A DNA stretch of 64,000 nucleotides from Mycoplasmopsis gallinarum DSM 19816 (GCF_000621085.1 NZ_JHZE01000005.1:1-64000); one strand, 5' to 3'. Shown: positions 46,815 through 58,603, counted from the first letter of the stretch. The notes: generated by a model from the sequence alone, not told the origin. Made by a program: numbers and translations.

Positions 46815-46851
46815 TTACTTGTCCATTCATAAGTAATGGGAGAAGAAAATC
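46785..46851. repeat. 67-bp inverted repeat, right copy, with inversion core C
   Basis: Inverse of 45200-45266. The core (46785-46802, plus orientation) is at the junction of the plus-strand hsdS 5' half and the minus-strand full hsdS. Confidence 0.9.
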
Positions 46852-48045
46852 TCTAATTTCTTGAAGTTTCCTGTTTGAACAAATATTTTCAGTAATTTTC
46901 TTATAAATTGGGTTTGTTATTTTATGAAATTTTAACAAAGTTTCTTTATCAGGAATTAGTATGTTAATAGAGTTTAAATCATCATTATTAATGGTTTCTT
47001 GTGTAGCTCCATGAGATAGAATATTTTTTTTAATTTCAAAATATGGACTTAATATGAAGGATGAAATGTATTCAAAAGATAATTCATTACAATTTAAGCC
47101 ATAAAAACCTGTAGACAAAATACCATCATTAATCATAAAACTCATATTATCTGTAACAAACAAATGTTTAATGCTATTTTTCATTTTAGCAAATCACACT
47201 GAATTTTTAATAGGTTGCATATTAGCTCTGCTTTTGCGATTATTATATGCAATTTTGCTTCCTTCAGATATATTTTTGTTATTTATATCAGCAGTTGCAT
47301 AATAAGTTTTATACTTAAATTTTTCTATACCGGGTTTTATTATCGAAGAAATTGAATTGTTAAGTAGCGTTTCAACTTTCCAATTATCAGGAATATTTCT
47401 ATTTAGAATTTCATTATAAATAAATTTTCCAAAATTAGTCTTGTAAGGCTTAAAGTTATTATTTGGAAATTCAAATTGAATAAATCAGTAATTATATAAT
47501 GTACTTAATTGATTAAATAAATTATCGTTTATCTTTTTATTTAAATATATTTTATTATCTATAACTTTTAAAATATGAACTAGTTTTAATTGAAGTTTAT
47601 ATTCTGGGAGATCAATAATTATTTTTCTAAATTCGGATTGTCTTATTCCTGACACCGTGCTCCCAGATTCTCTAACCTTTAATAATGATTGGCCTTTTTT
47701 TGATTGCAAAAAATACAATAAAAAATCATTATCTAAAATTTTTTCTTTTCCTCTTAAAGTTAATAATCTTTGAGCTACAGCTACAACTTCCCTATCTAAT
47801 TTTGCTACTTGTCCTAATGGACCCTCCGTAGTCAATAGTATATCTCCTTTTTTAGGGAAACCTCTAATCATAAATTTATCATATTCTTCCTTTGAGATAT
47901 AGTAGCATTTAGAATAATCAATAAAATTATTTTTAACTGATTTAGCACTTAAAGTTGGTATACCTTGCAATGATGATTTTGGTGTTTTTCCTCTGTAATC
48001 AATAATATATTCTAATGCTTCTTCCATAATGTATTTTTTACTCAT
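46804..48045 (-). CDS. hsdS: type I restriction-modification specificity subunit HsdS (full length)
   Basis: A 413-residue DNA-recognition subunit for the type I enzyme, with two target-recognition domains. The first half runs through RGKTPKSSLQGIPTLSAKS to the central conserved helix IDNKIYLNKKINDNLFNQL. The second continues through NIPDNWKVETLL to the distal RDFLLPLLMNGQVIIE. TGA Trp codons split the frame under the standard code. ATG 48045 overlaps the hsdM stop by 8 nt (ATGAGTAA). Inversion core D lies between the two recognition domains, where domain swapping would preserve function. Confidence 0.94.
47518..47534 (-). repeat. inversion core site D
   Basis: TAAATTATCGTTTATCT on the plus strand, the complement of AGATAAACGATAATTTA, in the central conserved region of the full hsdS. 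Fourth site of the alternating A(+) B(-) C(+) D(-) series. Confidence 0.85.
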
Positions 48046-49666
48046 ATTTTAAATTTTCAAGTTGCTCCATAATTTCTTTTTGCAACTTTTCTCCTTCTGC
48101 AAAGTATTCTTTCAATTCTTTTTTGTATTGTTTCATTTTTTCTTGAAATTCTTCAGGTGTCATTTCTATATAATCAATTTTTATATCAAAATATTGACCC
48201 GCTGAAAGAGAGTAATTCTTCTCTTTTATTTCATCATAAGTAACAGCAATAGAAAAATCACTCACTGCTTCTTGGTTGTTAAATGTATTAATAATTAAAT
48301 TAATATCATCATTTGTGAGTCTTTTCTTTTTATTATTTCCATCTTGATAATCTTCTCCAAGCTTTGAAGCATCAATTAATATAACTTTGTCATGATTTCT
48401 TGCGTTATCGAAAAATAAAACAGATACATTAGTTCCTGTATTTGCGAACACATTTGATGGCATACTTATACAACCAGATACAATTCTATCTTCTACGATT
48501 TTTTTTAAAATTTTATTTTCTACACCAGACTTAGATGTAATAAATCCAGTAGGAACCACAATTGCTCCTTTTCCAGTTTTAGATTTTAAAGAATTTATAA
48601 CGTGTTGAATAAATAAAGTATAAATTGCCATACTTTCTTTTTTAGTTTTTGGAATATTAGGAATACCAGCTCAAAATCTTGCAGGCATAGCCGCTAATTT
48701 TTCTCTATTTTCAGAAAAATCCATTTTAAAAGGAGGATTTGAAACCACAAAATCGAATTGTCTCAAATCTTCATTATTATCACTTTTATGATATGGATTT
48801 ACTAATGTGTCGCCTTGAATAGCATGACTTAATGACGAAATTAAGCCGTTTAAAATAAGATTTAATTTAAGCATTTTATTGCTTCTTTGAGAAATATCCT
48901 GTGCGAATATTGTGCACTTGTCTTCGCCTATTTGATGTGAAAGAGCCATAAGTAAGGTACCTGTACCAGCTGAAGGATCATAAATTTCAATATTATGAAG
49001 ATTTTTATTATCACCAACTAATAATTTAGCCATAACAGTAGCAATTGAATGAGGTGTATAATATTCAGCATATTTTCCACCACCATTTGTGTTATAGTCT
49101 TTAATTAAATATTCAAATATTGAAGAAAAGAAATCATAATGTTCATCGAAAACTTCTTCAAATGAAAAATTCACTAATTTATCAATTAAAGCTCTTGCAA
49201 AATTTGAACGTTCATTTTCATCAGTAACAAATATGGTTAATTTTTCAAAGATAGGAATTCTAGTATTTTGTGATGTCTGCATAAAAAAGATATCCTGATT
49301 TTTTAGAGCTATATCAACCATTGTTTGATCAAGAATTTCAGCAAAATTATCTTTGGTTTGTTGATTTCATAGATTGAAAATAAGATGTTCAGGATCAAGT
49401 TTGGGCACATCATCTAATTTATATAATAATTTAAGCCTAGAATTTTCATCCATTTGACTATAAGTTTCATCTCATTTTTGTGAATTTTTTAATTTATTAC
49501 TTACTTTTTTAATTTCATAACCAAATTTATCATTGATAAATTTATAAAGAAAAATTTGAGTAATGATTTTATATTCATTACCATCATTCCCCATTCCATA
49601 AATTTGGCATATTGATTTTAATTCATCAATTAGTTTAATTGTTTTTTCTTTTACTTGTAAGTTCAA
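48038..49666 (-). CDS. hsdM: type I restriction-modification methyltransferase subunit HsdM
   Basis: Adenine-N6 methyltransferase subunit that, with HsdS, methylates the recognition site. The 542-residue protein has an N-terminal helical domain, SAM-binding motif DPSAGTGTLL at about residue 230, and catalytic motif NPPF at about 310 (VVSNPPFKMDF). The start is TTG 49666, placed six bases after GGAGG; an ATG 13 residues earlier in the same frame contains that ribosome site and is less likely. It precedes hsdS with an 8-nt overlap. Confidence 0.94.
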
Positions 49667-49756
49667 AATAACCTCCATATAAACAAAAACACGAGATATA
49701 AACAATTAATATTTCGTGTTTTCGATTAATACATATTATTAAATTAAGTTTTATAT

Positions 49757-52700
49757 TTAATTATATTGATTTAAATATTCAAATTTAATTTTATCTGCAA
49801 TAAACAACATATCATCTTGTTCAAAATCAATATTTTGATTTTCTAATGCGAAGACCAAAGCCTTTATTACCTTTCCTTTAAAATATTCATCTTGTTTTAA
49901 AATATCACTTCTATTATAAATTTGTTTATCTATATCTTCTTTAACAGCAAAAAGAACATTTTGAATTTTTGTATCCTTATTTGAAATAATAGGGTTAAGA
50001 AATTTATTTTCTCTTTTTTTATTTTCTTCCTTTATTCTTTTATGAATTCTTACAAATTTTGAATCTTCATTGTACTTGTCGTAAAAAGTTTCATTTTTTC
50101 GTTGTAACTCTTGTAATGTTTTTATGACTGAGTCTAAATATTTTAAATTTTCATTATATTCTTGCACAGAAGTTATAGTGAAATTTTTTTCTTTAAATCT
50201 TTGTCAAAACAAATCTCAAATTTGAATAAATTCAGGGTCTTTTTTATCAATATTTTCATTAAAAGCAGATAGAACTTTTTCGTATTTATCTTTAAAATCG
50301 TATTGAGATATTATTTTTAATTCTTCCTTTGATCTTATTTTAAAATTAAATTCAATGTTCAACATTGCTTCATTGATTATTTGTTTAATATTTTCATTTT
50401 GTTCAATCGCCATTCTTAAATTAATAATATTAATTCGATGACTAACTTCAGAAATCATTTGTGATATATTTTCTATTTTTATTGTGTTAAATTTTTCTTT
50501 CAATTCCTTATCGCCAAAAGATCTTACAATGTTAAAAACATTTTTTGCAGAAACTAAAAAATTTTTTAATTCTAATAATTCTTTCTTGTTTGTAATTTGC
50601 GAAATTTCATCACTAAAAATTTCTAAATTATCTGTATTGAATTTAAATAAAAATTCTTTTGTATTCTCAACTTGAGAAATTAATTCCTCGTGATCTTCTA
50701 AAACATATTTATAAGTATTAATTATTCTATCTTTATCAATTTCATTAAATCTCTCAAGTTCCTCTAAATACGCAGCATTAGTTTCATCAAAGTTTTTCTT
50801 GATATCGGCAAAATCAATAATAAATCCATATTTATTATCTTTATATGGTCTATTAACACGTGTTATTGCTTGTAATAAAGTATGATCTTTTAATTTTCTT
50901 CCAAAATATAATCTTTTTAATCTTGGTGCATCAAATCCTGTTAATAACATATTAAATACAATCAATATATCGATTGTAAAGTTTTTCTTAAAATCTGTAA
51001 TAACTTTTGATCTACTATCTTTATTTTCATAGTTATGAAGTATCAAGCCTGCCCTGAAATAAGATGGAGATGTAGAATTAACATTTAATTCTTCTTGTAC
51101 TTTGTTAAACATACTATAAATCTTTTTTGCTTGCTCACTAGTTTCACAAATAACCATTCCGCCTAGTGTATTATCATCATGAAGTAATCTAAACTTTTTT
51201 AAATCTTCAATAATATATTTAGTAAGTTCTTTAACATATTTAGTATGTTCTATGATATGAGATTTTGTAATATCTTTTTTTTGAATTTTGAGATTATATT
51301 CATCATAAATTTTAGTTAGTTTTTCTCTATATGATGTTTCAATATCTTCACGAATAATTTTCAATGTATATCCATCTCTTATTGATTTATCATAATAATA
51401 AGTGTGAATGTAGTCACCAAACACTTTTCATGAAGCTCTTTCTTCTTTTAAAAGTGGTGTTCCTGTTAAAGCGATTTTAATTGAATTGATATCCGCATTA
51501 AATAAATTACTCAAAAAACTACCTTCTGGTTTATAACCTCTATGTGCTTCGTCAACAATAAATATTCTTTGTAAATTCGTTGCATATTTAGGTAAATCCA
51601 CATTGGTATTATCTTCTTTAAAACGTTGAATATTTACAACTGTAATTTCCAAATTTCCACTATTGCCTTCCATAGAATGACTAGTTCGAAATTGTTGCAT
51701 TAATTCATCTCTATTATCAGCAGTTTTAACACTCAATCCTCTTGCATCAAATTCTTGTTTTGCTTGTTCTAATAAGTCTAATCTATCTACAATGAAATAG
51801 AATTTTGCTACTTTATTTTTGCTTGCAAAATAATCTGTTAAATATTTCACAAGAAAAAATGACAAAGCAGTTTTACCACTACCTTGAGTATGTCAAATAA
51901 TTCCAGATTTTATTCCTTTATCAAGACTTTTTTTAATTGCAAAACTTGCAAACATTTGTTGGTATCTCATGATGTGTTTTTGATAAATAGAAACTATTTT
52001 TCCATCTACCTCCTTTGTTGAATTTACATATGCAATACCATATTTAATTAAAAACAAAAGCCTTTCAGGATTACACAAAGAAGTGATTATTCTATTTGTT
52101 GGAGTAAGAATGTCTAAATTAGTTTTATATTCTTTTTCAGTATTTAATTCTGAATTATTAAAATCACTTAAAATTTGTTTTTCAACATCAGAGTTAATAT
52201 TTAAATATGAATAATTTTTATAATAAAAATATTCATCATTTTTGATTGAATCTTCTCTAAAAGAATTAAAAAAAGCTTTATTTTTTGAAGCAGTACAGTA
52301 AAATGCACCCTCAATTGGAACAACACCGTTTTGCGCAGAATATTCCATATTATTAGAAAATATCATTAATTGCGTGATATTAATAAATCTTCTAAATTTT
52401 GGATTTGGAAATCTTTTTTCATTCATTCTTTCAACTTCAGCAATAATTCCACCCTCATTATTAGGTTTTTTTACTTCAATAAAAACAAGTGGCAAACCAT
52501 TAATAAATAATGTTATATCTGGTCTAAATTCATCATTCCCATTTTTATAAGTAAATTCAGCGGTAAAATGATAAACATTATTGTTTATATTTACAAAATC
52601 AATTAATTTTGTGTTTGTTGAAAGTAATCTTTTATAAAAACTTTGACCTAAATCATCATTATTCAATTCTTGTTTAATTTCTGCTAAAATTTGACTAATG

Positions 52701-52891
52701 TCGCCTTTAAAATTAGGATTTAGTTTTTTAAATTGTTCTCCAAAAACTTTGATTAAAATATTGGTATCCTCATCATATGTTTTCCCAACATCTTCTTTTG
52801 AAACTTTTCCAAAATATTTATAACCTAATCTTGTTAAATGAACTAGTGCAGGCAATTGAACTCTTGTTTTTTCATTAAATTCTTTTTCCAT
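49757..52891 (-). CDS. hsdR: type I restriction endonuclease subunit HsdR
   Basis: DNA-translocating restriction subunit. The 1,044-residue protein is intact with TGA as Trp. The N-terminal nuclease domain has the PD-ExK site FRPDITLFINGLPLVFIEVKKP. The helicase core has Walker A HTQGSGKT at about 334-341, DEAH at about 447-450 (IVDEAHRGY), the TGTPL motif and LLTGFDAP with the later QAITRVNRP arginine motif. All key motifs are kept, so cleavage activity is expected. AAGGGG precedes ATG 52891. First gene of the hsdR-hsdM-hsdS operon. Confidence 0.95.
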
Positions 52892-53018
52892 TACTAATTA
52901 ACCCCTTATATTAAGCTTATGAAAATAAAATTATTTAAATAAATTATATTATTAAATTAATTTCCTAATTTTTCCAATATTACAAATAAATTTATTTAAT
53001 TTAAATTATTTTTTTAAC

Positions 53019-54098
53019 TTAAATCTCAAACACTTTGTCAACAAATCTTGAATTAAATAAATACAACAAACTGCCTCAATCTAAAGCAAAAGTAATAATG
53101 TCTCCAATTTGATAATTATTTTTACTTTTGGTTGCATTCAAAATCATTAAATCGCTTGAACCGCCTAAAACTTTTAAATCAGAATCATATGGATACATAT
53201 CATCAAAAGAAGTGTCTAATTTGCCAATTGCTAATATTAATCTTTTAATATCACCTTCATCAACAAAAACAGGTTCTTTACCAAAAGCATCTATACCAGC
53301 TGGACCAATAGGTAAAGAAGATTTATAATCTACTTCAACCACTTCTGCTTCACAACGAAAGGCATCGCGATGCATTCCTTCGATGGTTAGACGATATTTA
53401 TCTTCAGTGCCAAATATCATACTGAAGCCCATTCTTAAAACATTAACTTCTTTAGGCATAGTTTTTTCTCAAACCATATGTAAACTTAAAGAATTACCTC
53501 CAGAGATATGTGAAATAGTAATATGATATTTAGCTTCAATTTCATTTTTAATTTGGATAAATAAATTCATAGCTTCTACTGAAGGAATTCTAGCTCCGTA
53601 GCATCCAAAATTGCAGCCTAAACCAAAAAGTTCAACTCCTTTTAATTTCAGAATTTCTTGGACTGTAAAATCTACATCTTCAGGTAATACTCCCTCACGA
53701 CGATCGCCTAAATCGATCATCAAGACAATTTTATGTGGCTTTAAATTGTGACTAACTACATAATCACTAATTGCTTTAATCATCTTTAAATCACCATTTA
53801 AAGATGAATCACAATATGTTAATAATTCGGGAATTTCTTCTAGTTGAGGTAAACGCAATAATTGCTTATGACCTGGAATATCGCTATAAACTTTAAAATT
53901 TTCAATTCGTGAATCTCCAAACATTTTAATTCCGCATTCACTGTAAATTTCTGCCATTCTACGATTGCCTACAAAACCTTTAGTTACTGCTAAAACTTCA
54001 ATATTGCTTTCTTTACAAATTTCTATTGCTCTTCGAATATTTTGTTTAAATTTAGTTTCATTAATGACAATTCTTGGATATTTATTTGTTGTTTTCAT
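53019..54098 (-). CDS. alanine/ornithine racemase-like PLP enzyme
   Basis: A 359-residue PLP-dependent racemase of the alanine-racemase N-terminal fold family. The PLP lysine is in VLAVTKGF near residue 40; VLMIDLGDRREGV and HISGGNSLSLHM are characteristic of the group often called Orr-type racemases. Substrate is uncertain. A wall-less organism does not need D-alanine for peptidoglycan, so an ornithine or other amino-acid role is possible. The frame extends 19 residues beyond a TGA Trp codon to TAA at 53019. It lies outside the hsd operon with its own AT-rich upstream region. Confidence 0.82.
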
Positions 54099-54195
54099 CT
54101 TAAAATTAATTATAAATTTTTTATTTCTATAAATAAGAATGTCTTTATATTAATTTATATAAATGAATTAATTTTGATTTATTTGTTGTAAATAT

Positions 54196-54284
54196 AAAAA
54201 AGGGTTCTGTAAACAGAACCCGACACATGATAAATTATAAAATAGTGAGGTTTAAAACGAATCTCAAAAAAATTTTAAACCTCA
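54196..54284 (-). ncRNA. candidate small RNA upstream of rpsL
   Basis: On the minus strand a TATAAT box (54290-54295) is followed within eight bases by an 11-bp stem, GAGGTTTAAAA / TTTTAAACCTC (54247-54283). After a short linker comes a second 8-bp hairpin GGGTTCTG / CAGAACCC (54202-54221) ending in six T residues. This is the layout of a stand-alone RNA of about 90 nt with an intrinsic terminator. No open frame beyond 16 codons exists. It does not match any RNA family I recognise. Confidence 0.5.
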
Positions 54285-54406
54285 TAATAATTATAAAATA
54301 AATTAAAAAACTAAATAAAATTTACAGCATTTAAGCTTAAAATTTTTACTATTTTTTGCATATAAAAAATTTCTATTTTTTTATTAGCACACCGGGTAAG
54401 TTGTTT

Positions 54407-54412
54407 TATAAT
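54407..54412 (+). promoter_or_regulatory. -10 box of the rpsL-rpsG-fusA operon
   Basis: TATAAT with TTG upstream, about 65 bases before rpsL ATG, in an otherwise non-coding region of roughly 190 bp after the candidate small RNA. The -35 is not well defined. Confidence 0.5.
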
Positions 54413-54477
54413 TTAAAGCATACTTTTATATAGTATTATTTTATATTAATTTATTAAGAACAACGAAAGGAATAACA

Positions 54478-54894
54478 ATGCCAACAACTAACCAGTTAGT
54501 TACAAGTGGTAGAGTATCAAAAGTTCGTAAACAAAAAGCACCTGCTTTGAACTTATCACAAAATACTCTTACTAAAAAATCTCGTAAGTTGCCAGCACCT
54601 TTTAAAAGAGGTGTATGTACTCGTGTGGCAACTATGACACCTAAAAAACCTAACTCAGCTATGCGTAAATATGCCCGTGTTAAATTATCAAACGGAATGG
54701 AAGTAACCGCATACATCGGAGGAGAAGGACATAACTTACAAGAGCACTCAGTTGTGCTTATTCGTGGAGGAAGAGTTAAAGATTTACCTGGGGTTAGATA
54801 TCACATCGTACGTGGAACCCAAGATTTAGCTGGTGTTAATAACCGTAAACAAGGCCGTTCATTATACGGAACCAAAAAAGAAAAGAAAAACTAA
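54478..54894 (+). CDS. rpsL: 30S ribosomal protein S12
   Basis: Decoding-centre protein of the small subunit. The 138 residues include [47 protein letters not shown] and a Lys-rich end. The lysines in the TPKKPNS and VKDLPGV loops, where streptomycin-resistance changes arise in other bacteria, are wild type. First gene of rpsL-rpsG-fusA, preceded by GAAAGGA. Confidence 0.98.
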   Translation: MPTTNQLVTSGRVSKVRKQKAPALNLSQNTLTKKSRKLPAPFKRGVCTRVATMTPKKPNSAMRKYARVKLSNGMEVTAYIGGEGHNLQEHSVVLIRGGRVKDLPGVRYHIVRGTQDLAGVNNRKQGRSLYGTKKEKKN

Positions 54895-54920
54895 TACTTA
54901 GTTATTATTAAGGAGAATTT

Positions 54921-55391
54921 ATGTCAAGAAAAAATAGTGCACCTATTAGAGAAGTATTACCTGATCCAATTTTTAACTCAGTAGTAGTTACAAAATTAAT
55001 TAACACCATTATGTTAGACGGTAAAAAATCTATCGCTCAAGAAATCCTTTACTCTGCATTTGAAATTGTGAAAGAAAAAACTAACAAAGACCCAATGGAA
55101 GTATTTTTATTAGCAATTGAAAATATTACTCCTCAATTAGAAGTTAGAACCAGAAGAATTGGTGGAACAAACTATCAAGTTCCAACTGAAGTTTCTGCAA
55201 GAAGAAAACAAACTTTATCATTAAGATGATTAGTTCAATACGCACGTTTAAGAAATGAAAAAACTATGGATGTGCGTTTAGCTAATGAAATTATTGACGC
55301 ATCAAATAAAACAGGTGGAGCAATCAAAAAACGTGAAGACACCCACAAAATGGCTGAAGCTAACCGTGCTTTTGCTCACTTTAGATGATAA
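54921..55391 (+). CDS. rpsG: 30S ribosomal protein S7
   Basis: Primary 16S rRNA-binding protein nucleating head assembly. The 156 residues begin [15 protein letters not shown], include [14 protein letters not shown] and end [15 protein letters not shown], where the final Trp is TGA followed by TAA. AAGGAG precedes the ATG, and it lies 26 nt after rpsL. Confidence 0.98.
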
Positions 55392-55408
55392 TTGGAAATT
55401 AAGATATT

Positions 55409-57499
55409 ATGGCTAGAGAATATGAATTAAAAGACTACCGTAACATCGGTATTATGGCCCACATTGATGCGGGAAAAACTACTACAACAGAAAGAATTTT
55501 ACTTCACACAGGTAAAATTCACAAAATTGGTGAAACTCACGATGGAGCAAGCCAAATGGACTGAATGGAGCAAGAACAAGAAAGAGGTATTACCATTACC
55601 TCAGCTGCTACTACAGCCTACTGAAAAGGAAAAAGAATTAACATTATCGATACTCCGGGACACGTTGACTTTACAGTTGAAGTTGAACGTTCATTACGGG
55701 TATTAGATGGTGCTGTCGCAGTTTTAGATGCACAAAGTGGGGTTGAGCCTCAAACTGAAACTGTTTGAAGACAAGCAACTAACTATAAAGTTCCAAGAAT
55801 TGTTTATGTAAACAAAATGGATAAAGCTGGTGCTGACTTCTTTATGTCAGTTAGATCAGTTAGAGAAAGATTAAATGCTAATGCAGTTGCAATTCAAATT
55901 CCAATTGGAGCTGAAAGCAACTTTACAGGAATTGTTGATTTAGTTGAAATGAAAGCTTACGTTTATGACGGAAATGCTGAAGAAATTGCTAAAGAAATTG
56001 AAATTCCTGCTGACTTAAAAGAACAAGCAGAATTAAAAAGAGCAGAATTAATTGATGCTGTTTCAACTTTTGATGATGACTTCATGATGCAAATTCTTGA
56101 AGGTGTTAATCCATCAGAAGAAGAATTAAAAAGAGTAATTAGAAAAGCAACTTTAACTTCAGAATTTTTCCCAGTAGTTTGTGGAACAAGTTTCAAAAAC
56201 AAAGCTGTTAAAAAAATGCTTGATGCAGTTGTTGACTACTTACCATCACCACTTGATGTACCTGCAATTAAAGCAGAATTAAATGGTGAAGAATTAGATA
56301 TTCCTGCAACTGATGATCATGATTTTGCTGCTCTTGCTTTCAAAATTATGACTGACCCATTTGTTGGTTCATTAACTTTCTTCCGTGTGTATGCCGGAGT
56401 ACTTAAAAAAGGAAGTTATGTATATAACTCAACTAAAGATGTAAAAGAAAGAATTGGACGTATTATCCAAATGCATGCTAATAGTCGTCAAGAAATTGAT
56501 GAATGTTATGCAGGTGATATTAATGCCGCTGTTGGTCTTAAATCAACCACAACCGGTGATACTTTAGTTGGCGAAAAATCACCACACTACATTTTAGAAA
56601 AAATGGTGTTCCCAGAACCTGTTATTTCACAAGCACTTGAACCTGAATCAAAAGATGCTATGGAAAAATTAGCATTAGGTTTACAAAAATTAGCTGCTGA
56701 AGACCCAACATTCAGAACTTATACAGATGAAGAAACTGGTCAAACTATTATCGCTGGTATGGGTGAGTTACACTTAGATATTATTGTTGATCGTTTAAGA
56801 AGAGAACACAACGTTAAGGCTAAAGTTGGTGCCCCTCAAGTTTCATACCGTGAAACTATTACTAAGAGTGCTGAAGTTGAAGGTAAACACGTTAAACAAT
56901 CTGGTGGTAAAGGTCAATACGGTCACGTATGAATTAAATTTGAACCAAACCCAGATGGCGGATTTGAATTCATCGACAAAATTGTTGGTGGTAAAATTCC
57001 TAAAGAATACATTAAACCAATTCAAAAAGGTCTTGAAGACAAAATGGCAGCCGGTATTTTAGCTGGTTACCCAATGATTGATATTAAAGCTACTCTTTAT
57101 GATGGATCATACCATGATGTCGATTCATCAGAAATGGCTTATAAAATTGCTGCTTCTAAAGCTTTAACTAGAGCTAAAGATCAATTAGGAACAGTATTAT
57201 TAGAACCAATTATGGACGTAGCTGTTGTTATTCCAGAAGATTACTTCGGTGATGTTATGGGTGACTTAACTCGTCGTCGTGGTCAATTACAAGAAAATGA
57301 AACTAGAAATGATGGTGCAAGCATTATTCGTGCTTTAGTACCTCTTAGTGAAATGTTTGGTTACTCAACCGACTTACGTAGTATGACTTCAGGTCGTGGT
57401 ACATACCAAATGCAATTTGATCACTATGAAAAAGCACCTAAAAATATTGCTGATGAAATTATCAAACGTCGTAATATTCAAGTTAAAGACGAAGATTAA
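55409..57499 (+). CDS. fusA: elongation factor G
   Basis: GTPase driving ribosomal translocation. The 696-residue protein has G1 [12 protein letters not shown], the switch I segment [10 protein letters not shown]3 DTPGHVDF, G4 NKMDKAGAD and domains II-V ending with [17 protein letters not shown]. It ends in a 12-bp hairpin terminator at 57507-57540. The last 300 bp recur as a decayed fragment at 58313-58603, showing that a tandem duplication started inside this gene. Confidence 0.98.
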
Positions 57500-57506
57500 T
57501 AATTTA

Positions 57507-57540
57507 AAAATCATAAAGTATTGGACTTTATGATTTTTTA
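57507..57540 (+). terminator. fusA operon terminator
   Basis: Stem AAATCATAAAGT / ACTTTATGATTT with a T-run, eight bases after the fusA stop. Confidence 0.9.
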
Positions 57541-57550
57541 TTATCTCAAT

Positions 57551-57576
57551 AAAAAAAGCAAAGCATTTAGCTTTGC
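57551..57576 (-). terminator. terminator of membrane-protein gene A
   Basis: Stem GCAAAGC / GCTTTGC with a five-base loop; seven T residues follow on the minus strand, just after the stop of the 57587-58207 gene. Confidence 0.8.
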
Positions 57577-57586
57577 AATCATTGAA

Positions 57587-58207
57587 TTAAATTTCAACTA
57601 AATCATCATTTACTCTTTCAAGCATAGTTTTAGCTTGTTTGTTTAAAATAATGAGTTCGTTGATAATTGAGTTGCCAAATATTCTTAATTGTTTGTTGTT
57701 TTGACCTACATTTATTAAAAAACGTGATTCAATATTAGCAATAGTGCCTTCCATATTTTCTTCATCTGCAAATTGATATGCTTTTAATGTATTAATTACT
57801 TGCTTTCCTATATTAGTTGCTTCTTTAGCAATATCAATATTCTTTTTGAATTTTTTTAATTTATTTTTAAGATATATATTCAATAAAATAAAACCAGTAA
57901 TACCACTACCCAAGGCTATAATTCCGAAAACTGAGAAAAGCACCATTGATGTGGTACCTGATCCTTGATTAAAGATAGCAAACATAATAATGACAAAAAT
58001 TATTCCAACACCCATCAAACCAATTCCTAAATATAAGAAAAGTTTTTTAACTTTTAAATCTAATGAAGAAGTAAGAGAAATTAAATCTTTTAATTTCTGC
58101 ACCATGGTTTCTAAACGTCTTTTTTCTTTTGCTTTTTCTCTATCACTTTCAGCAACAGTTCTTTTAAAATGTTCTATTTGTAATTCTTCTAAATTTTTGT
58201 TTGACAT
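57587..58207 (-). CDS. two-TM membrane protein, paralogue A
   Basis: A 206-residue protein of unknown function. It has a charged N-terminal helix (LEELQIEHFKRTVAESDREK, coiled-coil-like), two hydrophobic segments at about residues 56-78 and 85-110, then a soluble helical domain ending VNDDLVEI. ATG 58207 follows GGAGC. It is one of two tandem paralogues from the fusA-tail duplication, and a 17-base A/T homopolymer lies 48 bases before its start. Both termini are probably cytoplasmic. Confidence 0.8.
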   Translation of the reverse strand: MSNKNLEELQIEHFKRTVAESDREKAKEKRRLETMVQKLKDLISLTSSLDLKVKKLFLYLGIGLMGVGIIFVIIMFAIFNQGSGTTSMVLFSVFGIIALGSGITGFILLNIYLKNKLKKFKKNIDIAKEATNIGKQVINTLKAYQFADEENMEGTIANIESRFLINVGQNNKQLRIFGNSIINELIILNKQAKTMLERVNDDLVEI

Positions 58208-58254
58208 TTCAAGCTCCTAAAATTTAAGTAATCATTTTTATTTTAGATAGTTCT

Positions 58255-58271
58255 AAAAAAAAAAAAAAAAA
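58255..58271. repeat. A17 homopolymer in the promoter of paralogue A
   Basis: A run of 17 A on the plus strand (T on the coding strand), nine bases upstream of a TAAAAT -10-like box (58240-58245 on the minus strand). The position matches hypermutable tracts that switch mycoplasma surface genes. Confidence 0.9.
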
Positions 58272-58312
58272 GTGAAAAAAGCGAGAAAAAATATGGAATT
58301 TTTCATAATTTT

Positions 58313-58603
58313 ACTATTAGAACCAATTATGGACGTAGTTGTTGTTATTCCAGAAGATTACTTCGGTTATGTTATGGGAGACTTAACTCGCCGTCGTGGT
58401 CAATTACAGGAAAATGAAACTAGAAACGACGGCGCAAGCATTATTCGGCTTTAGTACCCCTTAGTGAAATGTTTGGTTTTTGTAGTATGACTTCAGGTTA
58501 TGGTACATGCCAAAAGTAATTTAATGACTATAAAAAAATGCTTAAAAATATTGCTGATGAAATTATCAAACGTCGTAATATTCAAGTTAAAGACGAAGAT
58601 TAA
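58313..58603 (+). pseudogene. fusA 3' fragment (duplicated, decayed)
   Basis: Nearly the same sequence as the last 300 bp of fusA, including [15 protein letters not shown] and [17 protein letters not shown]. It lacks the first 85% of the gene and has a one-base deletion after GASIIR, several stops, small deletions and substitutions, so it cannot encode EF-G. It retains the final codons, the TAA and the downstream terminator hairpin (58612-58643). Confidence 0.92.

Larger units (their letters stand above)
57196..58306. repeat. tandem duplication, unit 1
   Basis: Runs from the last ~300 bp of fusA through its terminator, the convergent membrane-protein gene and its homopolymer promoter region. 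Matched in the same order by unit 2 at 58313-59390, with extensive divergence in the membrane-protein part. Confidence 0.85.
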
